From assembly GCF_000155595.1 (NCBI RefSeq), contig NZ_DS989904.1, positions 2,605,290-2,669,289 of the forward strand: a DNA stretch of 64,000 bases, written 5' to 3'. This DNA is from Synechococcus sp. PCC 7335. Lineage in GTDB: Bacteria; Cyanobacteriota; Cyanobacteriia; Phormidesmidales; Phormidesmidaceae. Made by a program: the position numbers and the translations under genes. Positions 1 through 7,897 of this stretch are shown here, one piece after another. Within the stretch, counting starts at the first letter, position 1. Each line of letters starts with the position of its first letter. The notes below the pieces were generated by a model, which was given only the letters and a program-made list of their open reading frames with translations, ran no database searches and was not told the origin of the DNA.

Positions 1-464
1 CGAGTATCGCGTGGGACCGACAGCACCGATACGCTCTCATTGCTAGGATCAAATCGCAAGAGCAGCATCGTATCCGATAGACCCTCTAGAGAATTGACTA
101 AAGCATCATAGCCATCTTCATAGATAGCGTCATAGTCGTTGAGATCAGAGCTAGTGACTTTGGTCCCTAGCAGCAATATATTGACTGGGCGGCTCAGGCG
201 CGGCAGTCGCAACTTGTTTCCCCCTGCGATGGGACCTTCGCTAGTGAAGATCGCTGCTTCCTCGGGTGAAAGGGCGCTTTGCTGTAGAGGTGTGGTTTCA
301 AGAGAGATTGCTAGCAGCGCGCCCGCCACCATAGACAGACTCGTTACCCCCCCGAGTAGGATACTAACGCCCAGCCAATGGGGCAATCGAAATGGCTTTT
401 TGGGCTTTTTGGGTTGGTGTGGGTCCGAGTGGTTTGACGATTTCTTCTTGGGCACAAAGTTCAT
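1..464 (-). CDS. LCP (LytR-CpsA-Psr) family protein, N-terminal part, cut by window edge
   Basis: This partial gene reads leftward out of the window, so about 154 codons are visible. The N-terminus is a basic Lys/Pro-rich cytoplasmic tail (PKKPKKP), then one membrane segment at about residues 30-52. The extracellular part contains VNILLLGT, followed by SDTMLLLRF and SVLSVPRDTR. These are the opening strands and the arginine motif of the LCP phosphotransferase fold. LCP enzymes attach undecaprenyl-linked glycopolymers to peptidoglycan or act in their transfer, outside the cytoplasmic membrane. The chosen ATG at 464 lies 21 nt downstream of an in-frame GTG (485), which directly follows a stop codon and is an alternative start. 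The catalytic C-terminal half is not visible, so the exact substrate cannot be suggested. Confidence 0.8.
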   Translation of the reverse strand, partial: MNFVPKKKSSNHSDPHQPKKPKKPFRLPHWLGVSILLGGVTSLSMVAGALLAISLETTPLQQSALSPEEAAIFTSEGPIAGGNKLRLPRLSRPVNILLLGTKVTSSDLNDYDAIYEDGYDALVNSLEGLSDTMLLLRFDPSNESVSVLSVPRDT

Positions 465-638
465 AGGCGACAAGATGACCCTCACTTAAGAGATGTTTGG
501 CGTGATTGGGGGCAATGGCTTTGGCATGGTGAGAAAGGGTAGGCAGCTCCACTAGAGGCGGCTGCACTAGGCATAGAGTAGCCGAAATCTGACAATCTAT
601 GGAGTTTAGAGGAATTTGGACTCTAAAATATGAGAATG

Positions 639-1070
639 CTAAGGGAGTCGGCGACTAAGCTGACTGATCCCAGGAAGCCGAAGCGATTGATCTTTAGCGA
701 CACGAATCATCAAAGCGAGGCTGAGTAGAAAATAGCTGGAGCCGACAAAGCTACTCATCAGCAGTAGGCGAAGGTGGTTGGTTTGACTGGTCTGACTATG
801 AGCGCCGATACCAAGACAGGCGATCGCGCCAACACAGCCTAGCCCAAGTATCACCGATAGCCGACTGACCGACTTAACCGATGCCGCTGCAAACGCTTTT
901 TCGGTCGCTTTTTCGGTTGCCCCCTCTAGTTCTTCAACAGCTAAAGTTGATTTTCCGTAAAGCGACCAGAGTGAGAGCACTACACCAAAAATAGGTATTA
1001 AATGAAGGTACAGCCGTAGCTTTTGAAGCTGTGATCTTTGAGGAGGGAGCATAAGGCGCATTGAAAACAA
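639..1070 (-). CDS. Small three-helix membrane protein, unknown function
   Basis: The 143-residue protein has three hydrophobic segments, at about residues 22-38, 70-88 and 100-122. An alanine/glutamate-rich linker with an internal EKATEKA duplication lies between the first and second. The N-terminus has several basic residues (RLMLPPQRSQLQKLR), suggesting a cytoplasmic start, and the C-terminal tail is also basic. I recognise no named domain. Its first helix (LHLIPIFGVVLSLWSLYG) resembles many small cyanobacterial inner-membrane proteins. It sits 174 nt upstream of the LCP gene in the same orientation, so a cell-envelope role is conceivable but only by position. It could also belong to a DUF family I do not identify. 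Confidence 0.6.
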   Translation of the reverse strand: MFSMRLMLPPQRSQLQKLRLYLHLIPIFGVVLSLWSLYGKSTLAVEELEGATEKATEKAFAAASVKSVSRLSVILGLGCVGAIACLGIGAHSQTSQTNHLRLLLMSSFVGSSYFLLSLALMIRVAKDQSLRLPGISQLSRRLP

Positions 1071-1195
1071 CGGCGATCCTTCTTCTCATGATGACATCGA
1101 CATATCAAGGACTATCGTCATGACAGTGGATAGGCTTATGAAGCCCAAAACGCAGGAGAAGTGATAGAGCTACTAAGAAGTAAAGCCAAATGCTA

Positions 1196-1227
1196 AGCAA
1201 TCTGCTGAATATATCCAGCAGATTGCT
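1196..1227 (-). terminator. Perfect 12-bp hairpin 3' of the RTX gene
   Basis: AGCAATCTGCTG (1196-1207) and its exact complement (1216-1227) flank an 8-nt loop. It lies 150 nt beyond the stop of the leftward RTX gene in the gap 1071-1377, which otherwise holds no gene. No strong T-tract follows on the minus strand, so terminator is a guess. An mRNA-stabilising hairpin is the alternative. Confidence 0.4.
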
Positions 1228-1377
1228 ATAGCGAGTTGATTGTAGTGTGCTGCTAGCAATCGCAATTTGGCTAGGCTATAGTCGTCTTTTTTACTTTTTG
1301 ATTACGTCCTTTCTTCCAAGTTTTTACCCGTTGCGCAACCCTACTGAGAATGCCGAAAGATCTTAATTGATGTAGTG

Positions 1378-3540
1378 TTAGAAGCCATCGCCATTAAGAT
1401 CTTGACTAAAGGCTGATTCGAATTGAGCAATGCCCTGGCTGCCATAGCCTGTGGCACTGATGAACCTTCCTTGACCGTCTAAGTTCCAAACACCAAACCG
1501 ACCATCGTTCCTTCTCCAAGCGACCTGATAGCCGCCACCGGTCCGCGCTTCAGCACCGATTGCTTGCCAGCCGTTAAATGCACCAATCTGGTTGCCTTGG
1601 AGAATAACATCCAAAGGGTTTAGATCGGCTGCTTGCAATTGGTAGGCGCCGTTGCTAGCAATTACTAGGGATAGATTGCCATTATCTTCGATGACCCTAG
1701 CAGCAGGCGCCAGCAAGTCATCCCCGTCAAAGTCTTGTCCAAAGGCTGATTCGAATCGAGTAATGCCCTGGCTGTCATAGCCTCTGGCGCTAATGAACCT
1801 TCCTCGACCGTCTAAGTTCCAAATACCAAACCGACCATTGTCCCTTCTCCAGGCGACCTGATAACCGCCACCGGTCTGGGCTTCTGCGCCGATGGCCTGC
1901 CAACCGTTAAATGCACCAATTTGTCCACCTTGAAGGATGACATCCAAAGGGTTTAGATCTGCTGCCTGCAATTGGTAGGCGCCTCTGTTAGTAACTACTA
2001 GGGATAGATTGCCAGCAGCTTCGATGGCGGTGGCAGCAGGTGCCAGCGATCCATCTCCGTTAAAGTTTTGCCCAAAGGCTGATTCGAGTTGAGTGATGCT
2101 CTGACTGTTGTAGGCTCTGGCGCTGACAAACCTTCCTCGACCGTCTAAGTTCCAAATGCTGTACTGACTACCGTTCCTTCTCCAGGCGAGCTGGTAGCCG
2201 CCACCGGTCAAGGCTTCTGCGCCGATTGCTTGCCAGCCGTTAAATGGACCAGTCCGTCTACCTTGGAAAGTGACATTCACAGGATTTCGGCCTGCTGTTT
2301 GCACTCGATAGGCGCCGTCGAGGAAGGTTCTGAGTAAGGATGAATCGCCGGCTGCTTCGATGACGGTAGGAAGAGTATTAATGGTGCGATCGCTAAATTG
2401 AATTCTTTCGATTCCAGAGAGAACATCCGTCCCATCACCATTGCCACTGATATTTTCAACAATGATTCTCCCGCTGTTTTGGCTAAGTTCATACTCAATA
2501 AATGCACCGGAGAAAACGGCAACATCTTCAGCGCCGGCTCCGCCAGTCAACGTATCGTCGCCAGACCCACCAATCAAACGGTCGTTGCCATTTTCGCCAA
2601 AGAGACGGTCCTCTCCACTGTCTCCGGTCAATGTATCGTTGCCCAAGCCACCGAACAGGTCATCATCGAACCTCGTACCTACTTTCTCGTTGCCGGCAAT
2701 ACTGCTGTCGAAGATAAAGTCGTTAGCGCTCAGCTGCTCTACGCTGAGACCTTCAATCTCAGTTGTAGAGACCCAACCTGTTAGCAGTGTCGTAATTACG
2801 GCATTGCCTTCCGCGTTGCTTGAGAGCAGAGGGAGTATAGTCTCGAACTCGCTGATTCCCAAAGTTCGCAGGTCTATCCCATCCTCACCTTTAACGAAGT
2901 CTGTAACGGTGTTGTTAGAGTTACCAGAAGTCTGTTCTATGACAAAGTCGTCAGCGCCGGCTCCGCCAGTCAACGTATCGTCGCCAGACCCACCAATCAA
3001 ACGGTCGTTGCCATTTTCGCCAAAGAGACGGTCCTCTCCAGTGTCTCCGGTCAATGTATCGTTGCCCAAGCCACCGAACAGGTCATCATCGAACCTCGTA
3101 CCTACTTTCTCGTCACCAGTAGTACTACTATCGAAGATAAAGTCGTTAGCGCTCAGCTGCTCTACGCTGAGACCTTCAATCTCAGTTGTAGAGACCCAAC
3201 CTGTTAGCAGTGTCGTAATTACGGCATTGCCTTCCGCGTTGTTTGAGAGCAGAGGGAGTATAGTCTCGAACTCGCTGATTCCCAAAGTTCGCAGGTCTAT
3301 CCCATCCTCACCTTTAACGAAGTCTGTAACGGTGTTGTTAGAGTTACCAGAAGTCTGTTCTATGACAAAGTCGTCAGCGCCGGCTCCGCCAGTCAACGTA
3401 TCGTCGCCAGCACCGCCGCGTAGCTGGTCATTGCCACCAGCAGCCTCTATAGAGTCATTTCCCTCAAGGCCGTTGATAATATCATCTTCATTAGTGCCTT
3501 GAAGAATATCTGCGAAACGTGTGCCGTCGATTATAGCCAT
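1378..3540 (-). CDS. RTX calcium-binding protein with tryptophan-rich C-terminal repeats
   Basis: The 720-residue protein begins with an RTX-type N-terminus (GTRFADILQGTNEDD). It has three blocks of nonapeptide GGxGxDxL repeats, at about residues 20-52, 160-195 and 300-335, which bind Ca2+ as a beta roll. Between them lie two almost identical 141-residue modules (TDFVKGEDGIDL ... GWVSTTEIEGLSVEQL). The C-terminal third, about residues 395-720, is three copies of a roughly 105-residue Trp-rich unit (FNGWQAIGAEA, GGYQxAWRR, WNLDGxGRF) that I assign to the W_rich_C family known from cyanobacterial exoproteins. There is no Sec signal, as expected for type I secretion. It is likely an extracellular surface or matrix protein. 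No T1SS genes are nearby. ATG 3540 is the only sensible start. Confidence 0.88.
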   Translation of the reverse strand: MAIIDGTRFADILQGTNEDDIINGLEGNDSIEAAGGNDQLRGGAGDDTLTGGAGADDFVIEQTSGNSNNTVTDFVKGEDGIDLRTLGISEFETILPLLSNNAEGNAVITTLLTGWVSTTEIEGLSVEQLSANDFIFDSSTTGDEKVGTRFDDDLFGGLGNDTLTGDTGEDRLFGENGNDRLIGGSGDDTLTGGAGADDFVIEQTSGNSNNTVTDFVKGEDGIDLRTLGISEFETILPLLSSNAEGNAVITTLLTGWVSTTEIEGLSVEQLSANDFIFDSSIAGNEKVGTRFDDDLFGGLGNDTLTGDSGEDRLFGENGNDRLIGGSGDDTLTGGAGAEDVAVFSGAFIEYELSQNSGRIIVENISGNGDGTDVLSGIERIQFSDRTINTLPTVIEAAGDSSLLRTFLDGAYRVQTAGRNPVNVTFQGRRTGPFNGWQAIGAEALTGGGYQLAWRRNGSQYSIWNLDGRGRFVSARAYNSQSITQLESAFGQNFNGDGSLAPAATAIEAAGNLSLVVTNRGAYQLQAADLNPLDVILQGGQIGAFNGWQAIGAEAQTGGGYQVAWRRDNGRFGIWNLDGRGRFISARGYDSQGITRFESAFGQDFDGDDLLAPAARVIEDNGNLSLVIASNGAYQLQAADLNPLDVILQGNQIGAFNGWQAIGAEARTGGGYQVAWRRNDGRFGVWNLDGQGRFISATGYGSQGIAQFESAFSQDLNGDGF
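2531..3376. repeat. 423-bp in-frame tandem duplication inside the RTX gene
   Basis: The block 2531-2953 recurs at 2954-3376 with an offset of exactly 423 bp (141 codons), and a third partial copy starts at 3377 (GCGCCGGCTCCGCC). The two full copies differ at only a few bases. Protein-level changes include GDTGED/GDSGED, STTGDEK/SIAGNEK and LSNNAEG/LSSNAEG. The near identity implies a recent duplication or ongoing homogenisation. Confidence 0.9.
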
Positions 3541-4434
3541 AACACTTTCCTTACTTGAGTTTCACGTTAAAGATTGAACAGATTGATAGTTACTCAATCG
3601 TTGATACAAGCAACGTTGAGTAGCAGAGCGAAAGATTTGCAGCCTGAGAAATTGCCTTAGGTGCCTTAGGCTAACCAACAGCGCTCAGTACTGTGTAGCT
3701 CTTGCCTGACACAACTCAGCATACGTAATGAATATGAGTGAAAGATATCGCACGCCAAATCTCTTTCATTCATGGTCATTCATAAGATCTTCTAAGATCT
3801 TCGGAGTCGCTTATAAAAGGGAAATCAATAGAATTATCTTTTTCTTAAAGATTCACAAACAGAAATCTGTACGCTGGATACTTTCATATCCCTATGTCAT
3901 GAAAACATGGGATATTCACTTAGAAAGCGATTACAGATAGACAACATAAACAGAAAGCTAGCAAACCGAAAATGTTCAAACAACGTGTTTAGAAATTGTG
4001 CTTATGCCATTGATGCGACATGAACAAAAAAACTTAATGCATACCCAATCGGAATATTATCACCGCATCATTACGGAAATTCTGGTGTGTACATAAATCT
4101 ACATACCCTAGATGGAAGAGAGAAAAACGAATATAGAATTCCTGTATTAACTTGCCTAGAACATTCTTGCGGGATCGCTGTTTGCCTTTAATACCAGCCT
4201 TTAGTCTTCTTTCAAAAGGTCTTTCATATGTCAGCAATAAAATTCTTATGCATCCAATTAGTGCAGATCTATCGTACTTATATATTTGTCTAAGATTGAA
4301 GGTTGAAGAAACTGACACTATGTCTCTTGACTTCGCCTCTAATCAGTTCACGCACGCAACTTCAGAAATAGGCGTGCCGTAGCTATAGCTATGCTTAACC
4401 GCCTTGGGGCTGCTTAAAATACGTATTCAAAAAA
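3541..4434. other. 894-bp A+T-rich region without a convincing gene
   Basis: The region is richer in A+T than its flanks. Short open frames at 3728-3940 (+) and 4034-4318 (-) have no recognisable family and no good ribosome site. A hairpin at 3886-3915 pairs ATATCCC and ATGT with ACAT and GGGATAT around a 7-nt loop, with one bulged base. The sequence AAGATCTTC occurs twice near 3785-3801. The promoter of the RTX gene must lie in the right-hand neighbourhood of 3541, but I cannot place it. Confidence 0.5.
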
Positions 4435-5136
4435 TCAAAGTAGTGGCTGCGAAGACTCAATGGCAGCGGGAGAGCGATCGCGTCGTCCTATCTGTTCACA
4501 ATACTTAGCTGCTGTCACAAAGAAAACTTCTGAAACTAGCTTGCAAGTTTCTTCGAGAATGAATATCCAGCTCAGCAAGCTATCGGACTGGGTAGCCGAA
4601 AGAAAAGTTAGAAGAATATCATCGCGGTTGGTAAGGGTATCTATGCCAATCATGCAAAACAACAACACAAAGCCACCCAACACATAAGGAAAAACAAAGC
4701 GGTATCTTTTTAGCTCTTGACGGTAGATGACTAGCAGCGCAATCGCAGCCACGCCATAGAGCCCAACAATGAGATCATCGATGCGATCGCTCAAACCCGT
4801 TTCTTGCAAGTTAAAAACGATGTGAATCAGCTTATCTATCCCTTCATGGATAGTGGCTAGTTCGTCGAGAGCTAAAAAAGCAAAGCCAGCGCTGATAATG
4901 CCCCAGATGGCAGCGGGCGATCGCCAAGGGCGGCGAAAGCCTACAGACCCAATCTTGAACACTCGACGGGCATAGAAAGCAACAACAAATAGTTGAATTC
5001 CTGAAAAGATATTAATGAAGCCACCATCTTTGAACTGCTGTTTAATCTGTTGAAACGGAAAACTGATAAGGATAACCAGTGAGATTACCAGCATATTAAG
5101 CGCAAGCACTCTGTAGAACAAAGATCTCGTAGCCAT
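4435..5136 (-). CDS. Six-helix membrane protein with conserved-looking intramembrane acidic residues, unknown function
   Basis: The 233-residue protein has about six membrane segments, at roughly 10-28, 43-58, 75-92, 122-140, 147-166 and 185-207. Unusual for a small membrane protein, helices carry charged clusters: FLALDELATIHEG near the end of helix 3, IGIDTLTNRDD after helix 5 and FILEETCKLVSE in helix 6. Such Asp/Glu/His/Ser patterns are typical of membrane hydrolases or metal-binding proteins (for example the CREST superfamily), but I cannot match the full signature. It has no close operon partner: it is separated from the aminotransferase gene by a hairpin and faces the gene-poor region. 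The function is not known to me. Confidence 0.6.
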   Translation of the reverse strand: MATRSLFYRVLALNMLVISLVILISFPFQQIKQQFKDGGFINIFSGIQLFVVAFYARRVFKIGSVGFRRPWRSPAAIWGIISAGFAFLALDELATIHEGIDKLIHIVFNLQETGLSDRIDDLIVGLYGVAAIALLVIYRQELKRYRFVFPYVLGGFVLLFCMIGIDTLTNRDDILLTFLSATQSDSLLSWIFILEETCKLVSEVFFVTAAKYCEQIGRRDRSPAAIESSQPLL

Positions 5137-5277
5137 TTATTGATATGTGGTTTATAAAAGAGCCCGTCCTAGCAACTAACAAAGCATTAGCTAATACGGT
5201 GGTTTGTAGTAGCGTTTTGTACTGACTATAGATCACCTATATCCTGTATTCTATAATACCTCCCATATGCAAAGAAT

Positions 5278-5308
5278 AGCCCTTGCAGACCGTCCATCTA
5301 CAAGGGCT
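5278..5308 (-). terminator. Hairpin downstream of the aminotransferase gene
   Basis: AGCCCTTG (5278-5285) pairs with CAAGGGCT (5301-5308) across a 15-nt loop, 64 nt beyond the stop of the leftward aminotransferase gene. On the minus strand it is followed by ATTCTTTG, a weak T-rich tail, so it is a plausible but imperfect intrinsic terminator. Confidence 0.5.
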
Positions 5309-5372
5309 GTTGCTATGAAACCGAGCTGTTTAAGGCCGCCTGTACGTTGAGATACGCTACTTGAATCTCGGA

Positions 5373-6539
5373 CTAAACTTTGGCCAACACCTGTTTCAGC
5401 GCTGATAAAAACGTATCTACGTTCTCTTTTTTAGCGTTGTAGCCCATCAGACCTACTCGCCAAACTTGACCGGCTAAGTCCCCTAACCCACCGCCTAGCT
5501 CTAGGTTGTGATCCTCAATAAGTTTGGCGGTGACGGCTTTGGCATTCACACCTTCGGGTACGCGTACGGTTGTCAGCGTCGGCAGTCGATACTCGCGCGC
5601 TACATGGCAGCTCAGTCCCATATCTTCTAGGCCATCCCACAGATACTCGGCAGTTTCCTGATGGCGTGACCACCGTGCGGCTAAGCCTTCTTCGGCCAAA
5701 AGGCGCAGGGCTTCGCGGATGGCATAGGTCATGTTGACAGGGGCAGTGTGGTGGTAGGTGCGGCCCTCACCCCAGTATTTGCTAAGTAAAGACATATCGA
5801 GATACCAGTTGGCGACTTTGCTCTGGCGTTGGTTGAGCTTATCTAGGGCGCGATCGCTCATCGTGAAGGGCGAACTTCCAGGTGGGCAGCTCAGTCCTTT
5901 TTGGCTACAGCTATAGGCAAGATCTACGCCCCACTTGTCGAGGAATATGGGCACACCGCCTAGGCTAGTGACCGTATCAAGCAGTAGCAGACAGTCAAAC
6001 TCACGGCAAAGATCGCCTACACCTTCTATTGGCTGACATGCCCCTGTAGAAGTTTCAGCATGAACCAAGGCCAACACCCGAGGGCGATGTGTTTCCATCG
6101 CGCTACGTAATTCAGCTAGGGTAAAAACTTCTCCCCAAGGGCGACTAATCGTACTGATATTGGCACCATAGCGACCTGCCATATCTACCAGGCGGTGACC
6201 AAAGTAGCCATTGAGCCCAATCAAGATTTTGTCGCCAGGTTCGATAGCGTTAGCAATCGTGGCTTCCATCGCAGCTGAACCCGTTCCACTAACGGGTAAA
6301 GTCATGCGGTTGTCGGTTTGCCAGGCGTAGCGCAGCAGCGCTTGCACCTCGTCCATCAGGTCAAGGTAGGCAGGATCGAGATGGCCAATGGGCTGACGAT
6401 CCATTGCTTTTAGAACGGCAGGATCGGCGTTAGAGGGGCCTGGGCCTAATAATAGGCGAGAGGGAATGTCCAGCTTACAAAGCGTACTGAGATGAGTGTT
6501 GTCAACAGCCGGTGTTTTGAGAGAGAGGGTGGTAGTCAT
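5373..6539 (-). CDS. Alanine/serine-glyoxylate aminotransferase family protein (class V, PLP)
   Basis: The 388-residue protein matches the AGAT/SGAT family over its full length. The N-terminal LLLGPGPSNADPAVL and HLDP are the substrate-side motifs. SGTGSAAMEA binds the cofactor phosphate, LLLLDTVTSLGG carries the Asp that contacts the PLP pyridine, and SQKGLSCPPG gives Lys214 as the PLP Schiff-base lysine. In cyanobacteria this enzyme transaminates glyoxylate to glycine using alanine or serine, the glyoxylate step of photorespiratory metabolism. The older label tritium exchange subunit refers to the same family. Sequence alone does not decide between alanine and serine as amino donor. It is transcribed divergently from the NlpC/P60 gene, with 217 bp between them, and ends with a hairpin. 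Confidence 0.92.
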   Translation of the reverse strand: MTTTLSLKTPAVDNTHLSTLCKLDIPSRLLLGPGPSNADPAVLKAMDRQPIGHLDPAYLDLMDEVQALLRYAWQTDNRMTLPVSGTGSAAMEATIANAIEPGDKILIGLNGYFGHRLVDMAGRYGANISTISRPWGEVFTLAELRSAMETHRPRVLALVHAETSTGACQPIEGVGDLCREFDCLLLLDTVTSLGGVPIFLDKWGVDLAYSCSQKGLSCPPGSSPFTMSDRALDKLNQRQSKVANWYLDMSLLSKYWGEGRTYHHTAPVNMTYAIREALRLLAEEGLAARWSRHQETAEYLWDGLEDMGLSCHVAREYRLPTLTTVRVPEGVNAKAVTAKLIEDHNLELGGGLGDLAGQVWRVGLMGYNAKKENVDTFLSALKQVLAKV

Positions 6540-6756
6540 TGAAGGAAGTGCCGTCTAGCAGCAGATGAGATAGCAATAGGTGGAATAGATAGGCCAAAAA
6601 ATACAGATCTGTAACCTAGACTACCGTGTTGGTGACGCATCAGCGATATGTCAGCGTTCCTTTAACGGCGGTGCTGATGTCAAAAAATTGATTGCGGGAA
6701 AGCTTTGGGTAAGGTAGCTTAGCGTCATCGAATATCGGGGTTGGATCAAAAAGCCT

Positions 6757-7515
6757 ATGGTTACGCTTGAAGCGTTGCAAGATGGCATTTATCGGGGTGC
6801 GGTTCAACAGTATGTATGTAGCCAAGCAGTCAATCTCTATCAATCACCGACTTGCCAGGGACTAGTCACCCAGGTGGATGTAGGTGATCATCTACGCATT
6901 CTCGAAGTATCGAAAGACCACCGAGTCTTCAGGGTGTGTAGCTGTAAGGATGACTATCCAGGATGGATAGCAGCTGAGCATTTGCATCATCTGACACCAG
7001 CTACTCAGCCTTACCGGGCGCCGGTGCTCAGTACGGATGAAATTCGCGGACAAGTTGGGAAGGCGATCGCCTTTGCAAAAGCAGCCATGGCCACACCCAA
7101 CGAGTATTTGTGGGGTGGCACTACAGCCCCTAACTATGACTGCTCTGGCCTAGTGCAGTCCGCTTTTGCGTTTGCAGGCATTCAGCTTCCGCGCGATTCT
7201 TTTCAGCAAGAAGACTTTACCGAACGAGTGACCAGAGAAGAGCTACAGCCAGGAGACCTAGTATTTTTCGGCACGCCAGTGCGGACTACACATGTTGGGC
7301 TTTACCTAGGAGAGGGCCGCTACATCCACAGTTCTGGTAAGGACAAAGGCAGGAACGGCATTGGGATTGATTCGCTCATTGAGCTTAGCGATCCGGTCAG
7401 TCGGGGCTATTACGATCTGCTGCGCTGCTATGGCAGAGTAACGAGGAGCTATCAGCCAAGTGGAAGACGCGAACGAGAGCGCATTAAAAAGAGCATTAAG
7501 ATGAAGCACAACTGA
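6757..7515 (+). CDS. SH3b plus NlpC/P60 peptidoglycan endopeptidase
   Basis: The 252-residue protein has an N-terminal bacterial SH3 domain (about 15-80: VCSQAVNLYQSP ... CKDDYPGWI) and a C-terminal NlpC/P60 papain-like domain (about 95-235). The catalytic triad is visible as Cys129 in NYDCSGLVQ, His179 in THVGLYLG and His191 in RYIHSSG. This architecture matches the cyanobacterial gamma-D-glutamyl-L-diamino acid endopeptidases solved from Anabaena and Nostoc, which trim peptidoglycan stem peptides and help recycling. There is no signal peptide, which is also usual for that family. The C-terminus ends in a basic tail rich in Arg and Lys. ATG 6757 is the first start compatible with the SH3 domain. 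Confidence 0.92.
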   Translation: MVTLEALQDGIYRGAVQQYVCSQAVNLYQSPTCQGLVTQVDVGDHLRILEVSKDHRVFRVCSCKDDYPGWIAAEHLHHLTPATQPYRAPVLSTDEIRGQVGKAIAFAKAAMATPNEYLWGGTTAPNYDCSGLVQSAFAFAGIQLPRDSFQQEDFTERVTREELQPGDLVFFGTPVRTTHVGLYLGEGRYIHSSGKDKGRNGIGIDSLIELSDPVSRGYYDLLRCYGRVTRSYQPSGRRERERIKKSIKMKHN

Positions 7516-7897
7516 TGCGGGGCGAGGTGAAGTAGCTCTTAAATAAGGCATAGCCGCTCTACCCTATGGGATAAGGCAAAGCTCTACGATTTTTTATGCT
7601 ACTAGTTTAAGAAACTATAATCGCTCCTACAATTTCTCTGCCTTTAGCCTGCATTTCTGGTAAAACTACAGCCATGCTAAGTAATACCAGCCAAGCAATA
7701 CTAGCTACTTCGCTATCTGTTGAAATCTGTGACTTGAATCTACGTGACAGTCTTTTCGGAATTTTTATGAAATTTCCCTTAGAATTACTGTCAAACCAGC
7801 ATACTTAGTCGCCCGATTTCATCCCTAGAAAACCAGGAAATAACGAAGGAATATAGATACAGGAGATTTCCCCTGGCCGATAACAATAGGTTCTATA
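7516..7897. other. 382-bp intergenic region
   Basis: No gene or strong hairpin is seen. It must hold the promoter and 5' UTR of the coiled-coil gene that follows. An AGGAG at 7861-7865 lies too far from the GTG to serve it. Confidence 0.4.

Noticed and set aside
2441-3502. A 353-codon plus-strand open frame opposite the RTX gene
   Set aside because: It is Ser/Pro-rich low-complexity and mirrors the repeats of the RTX gene on the other strand, so it is a shadow.
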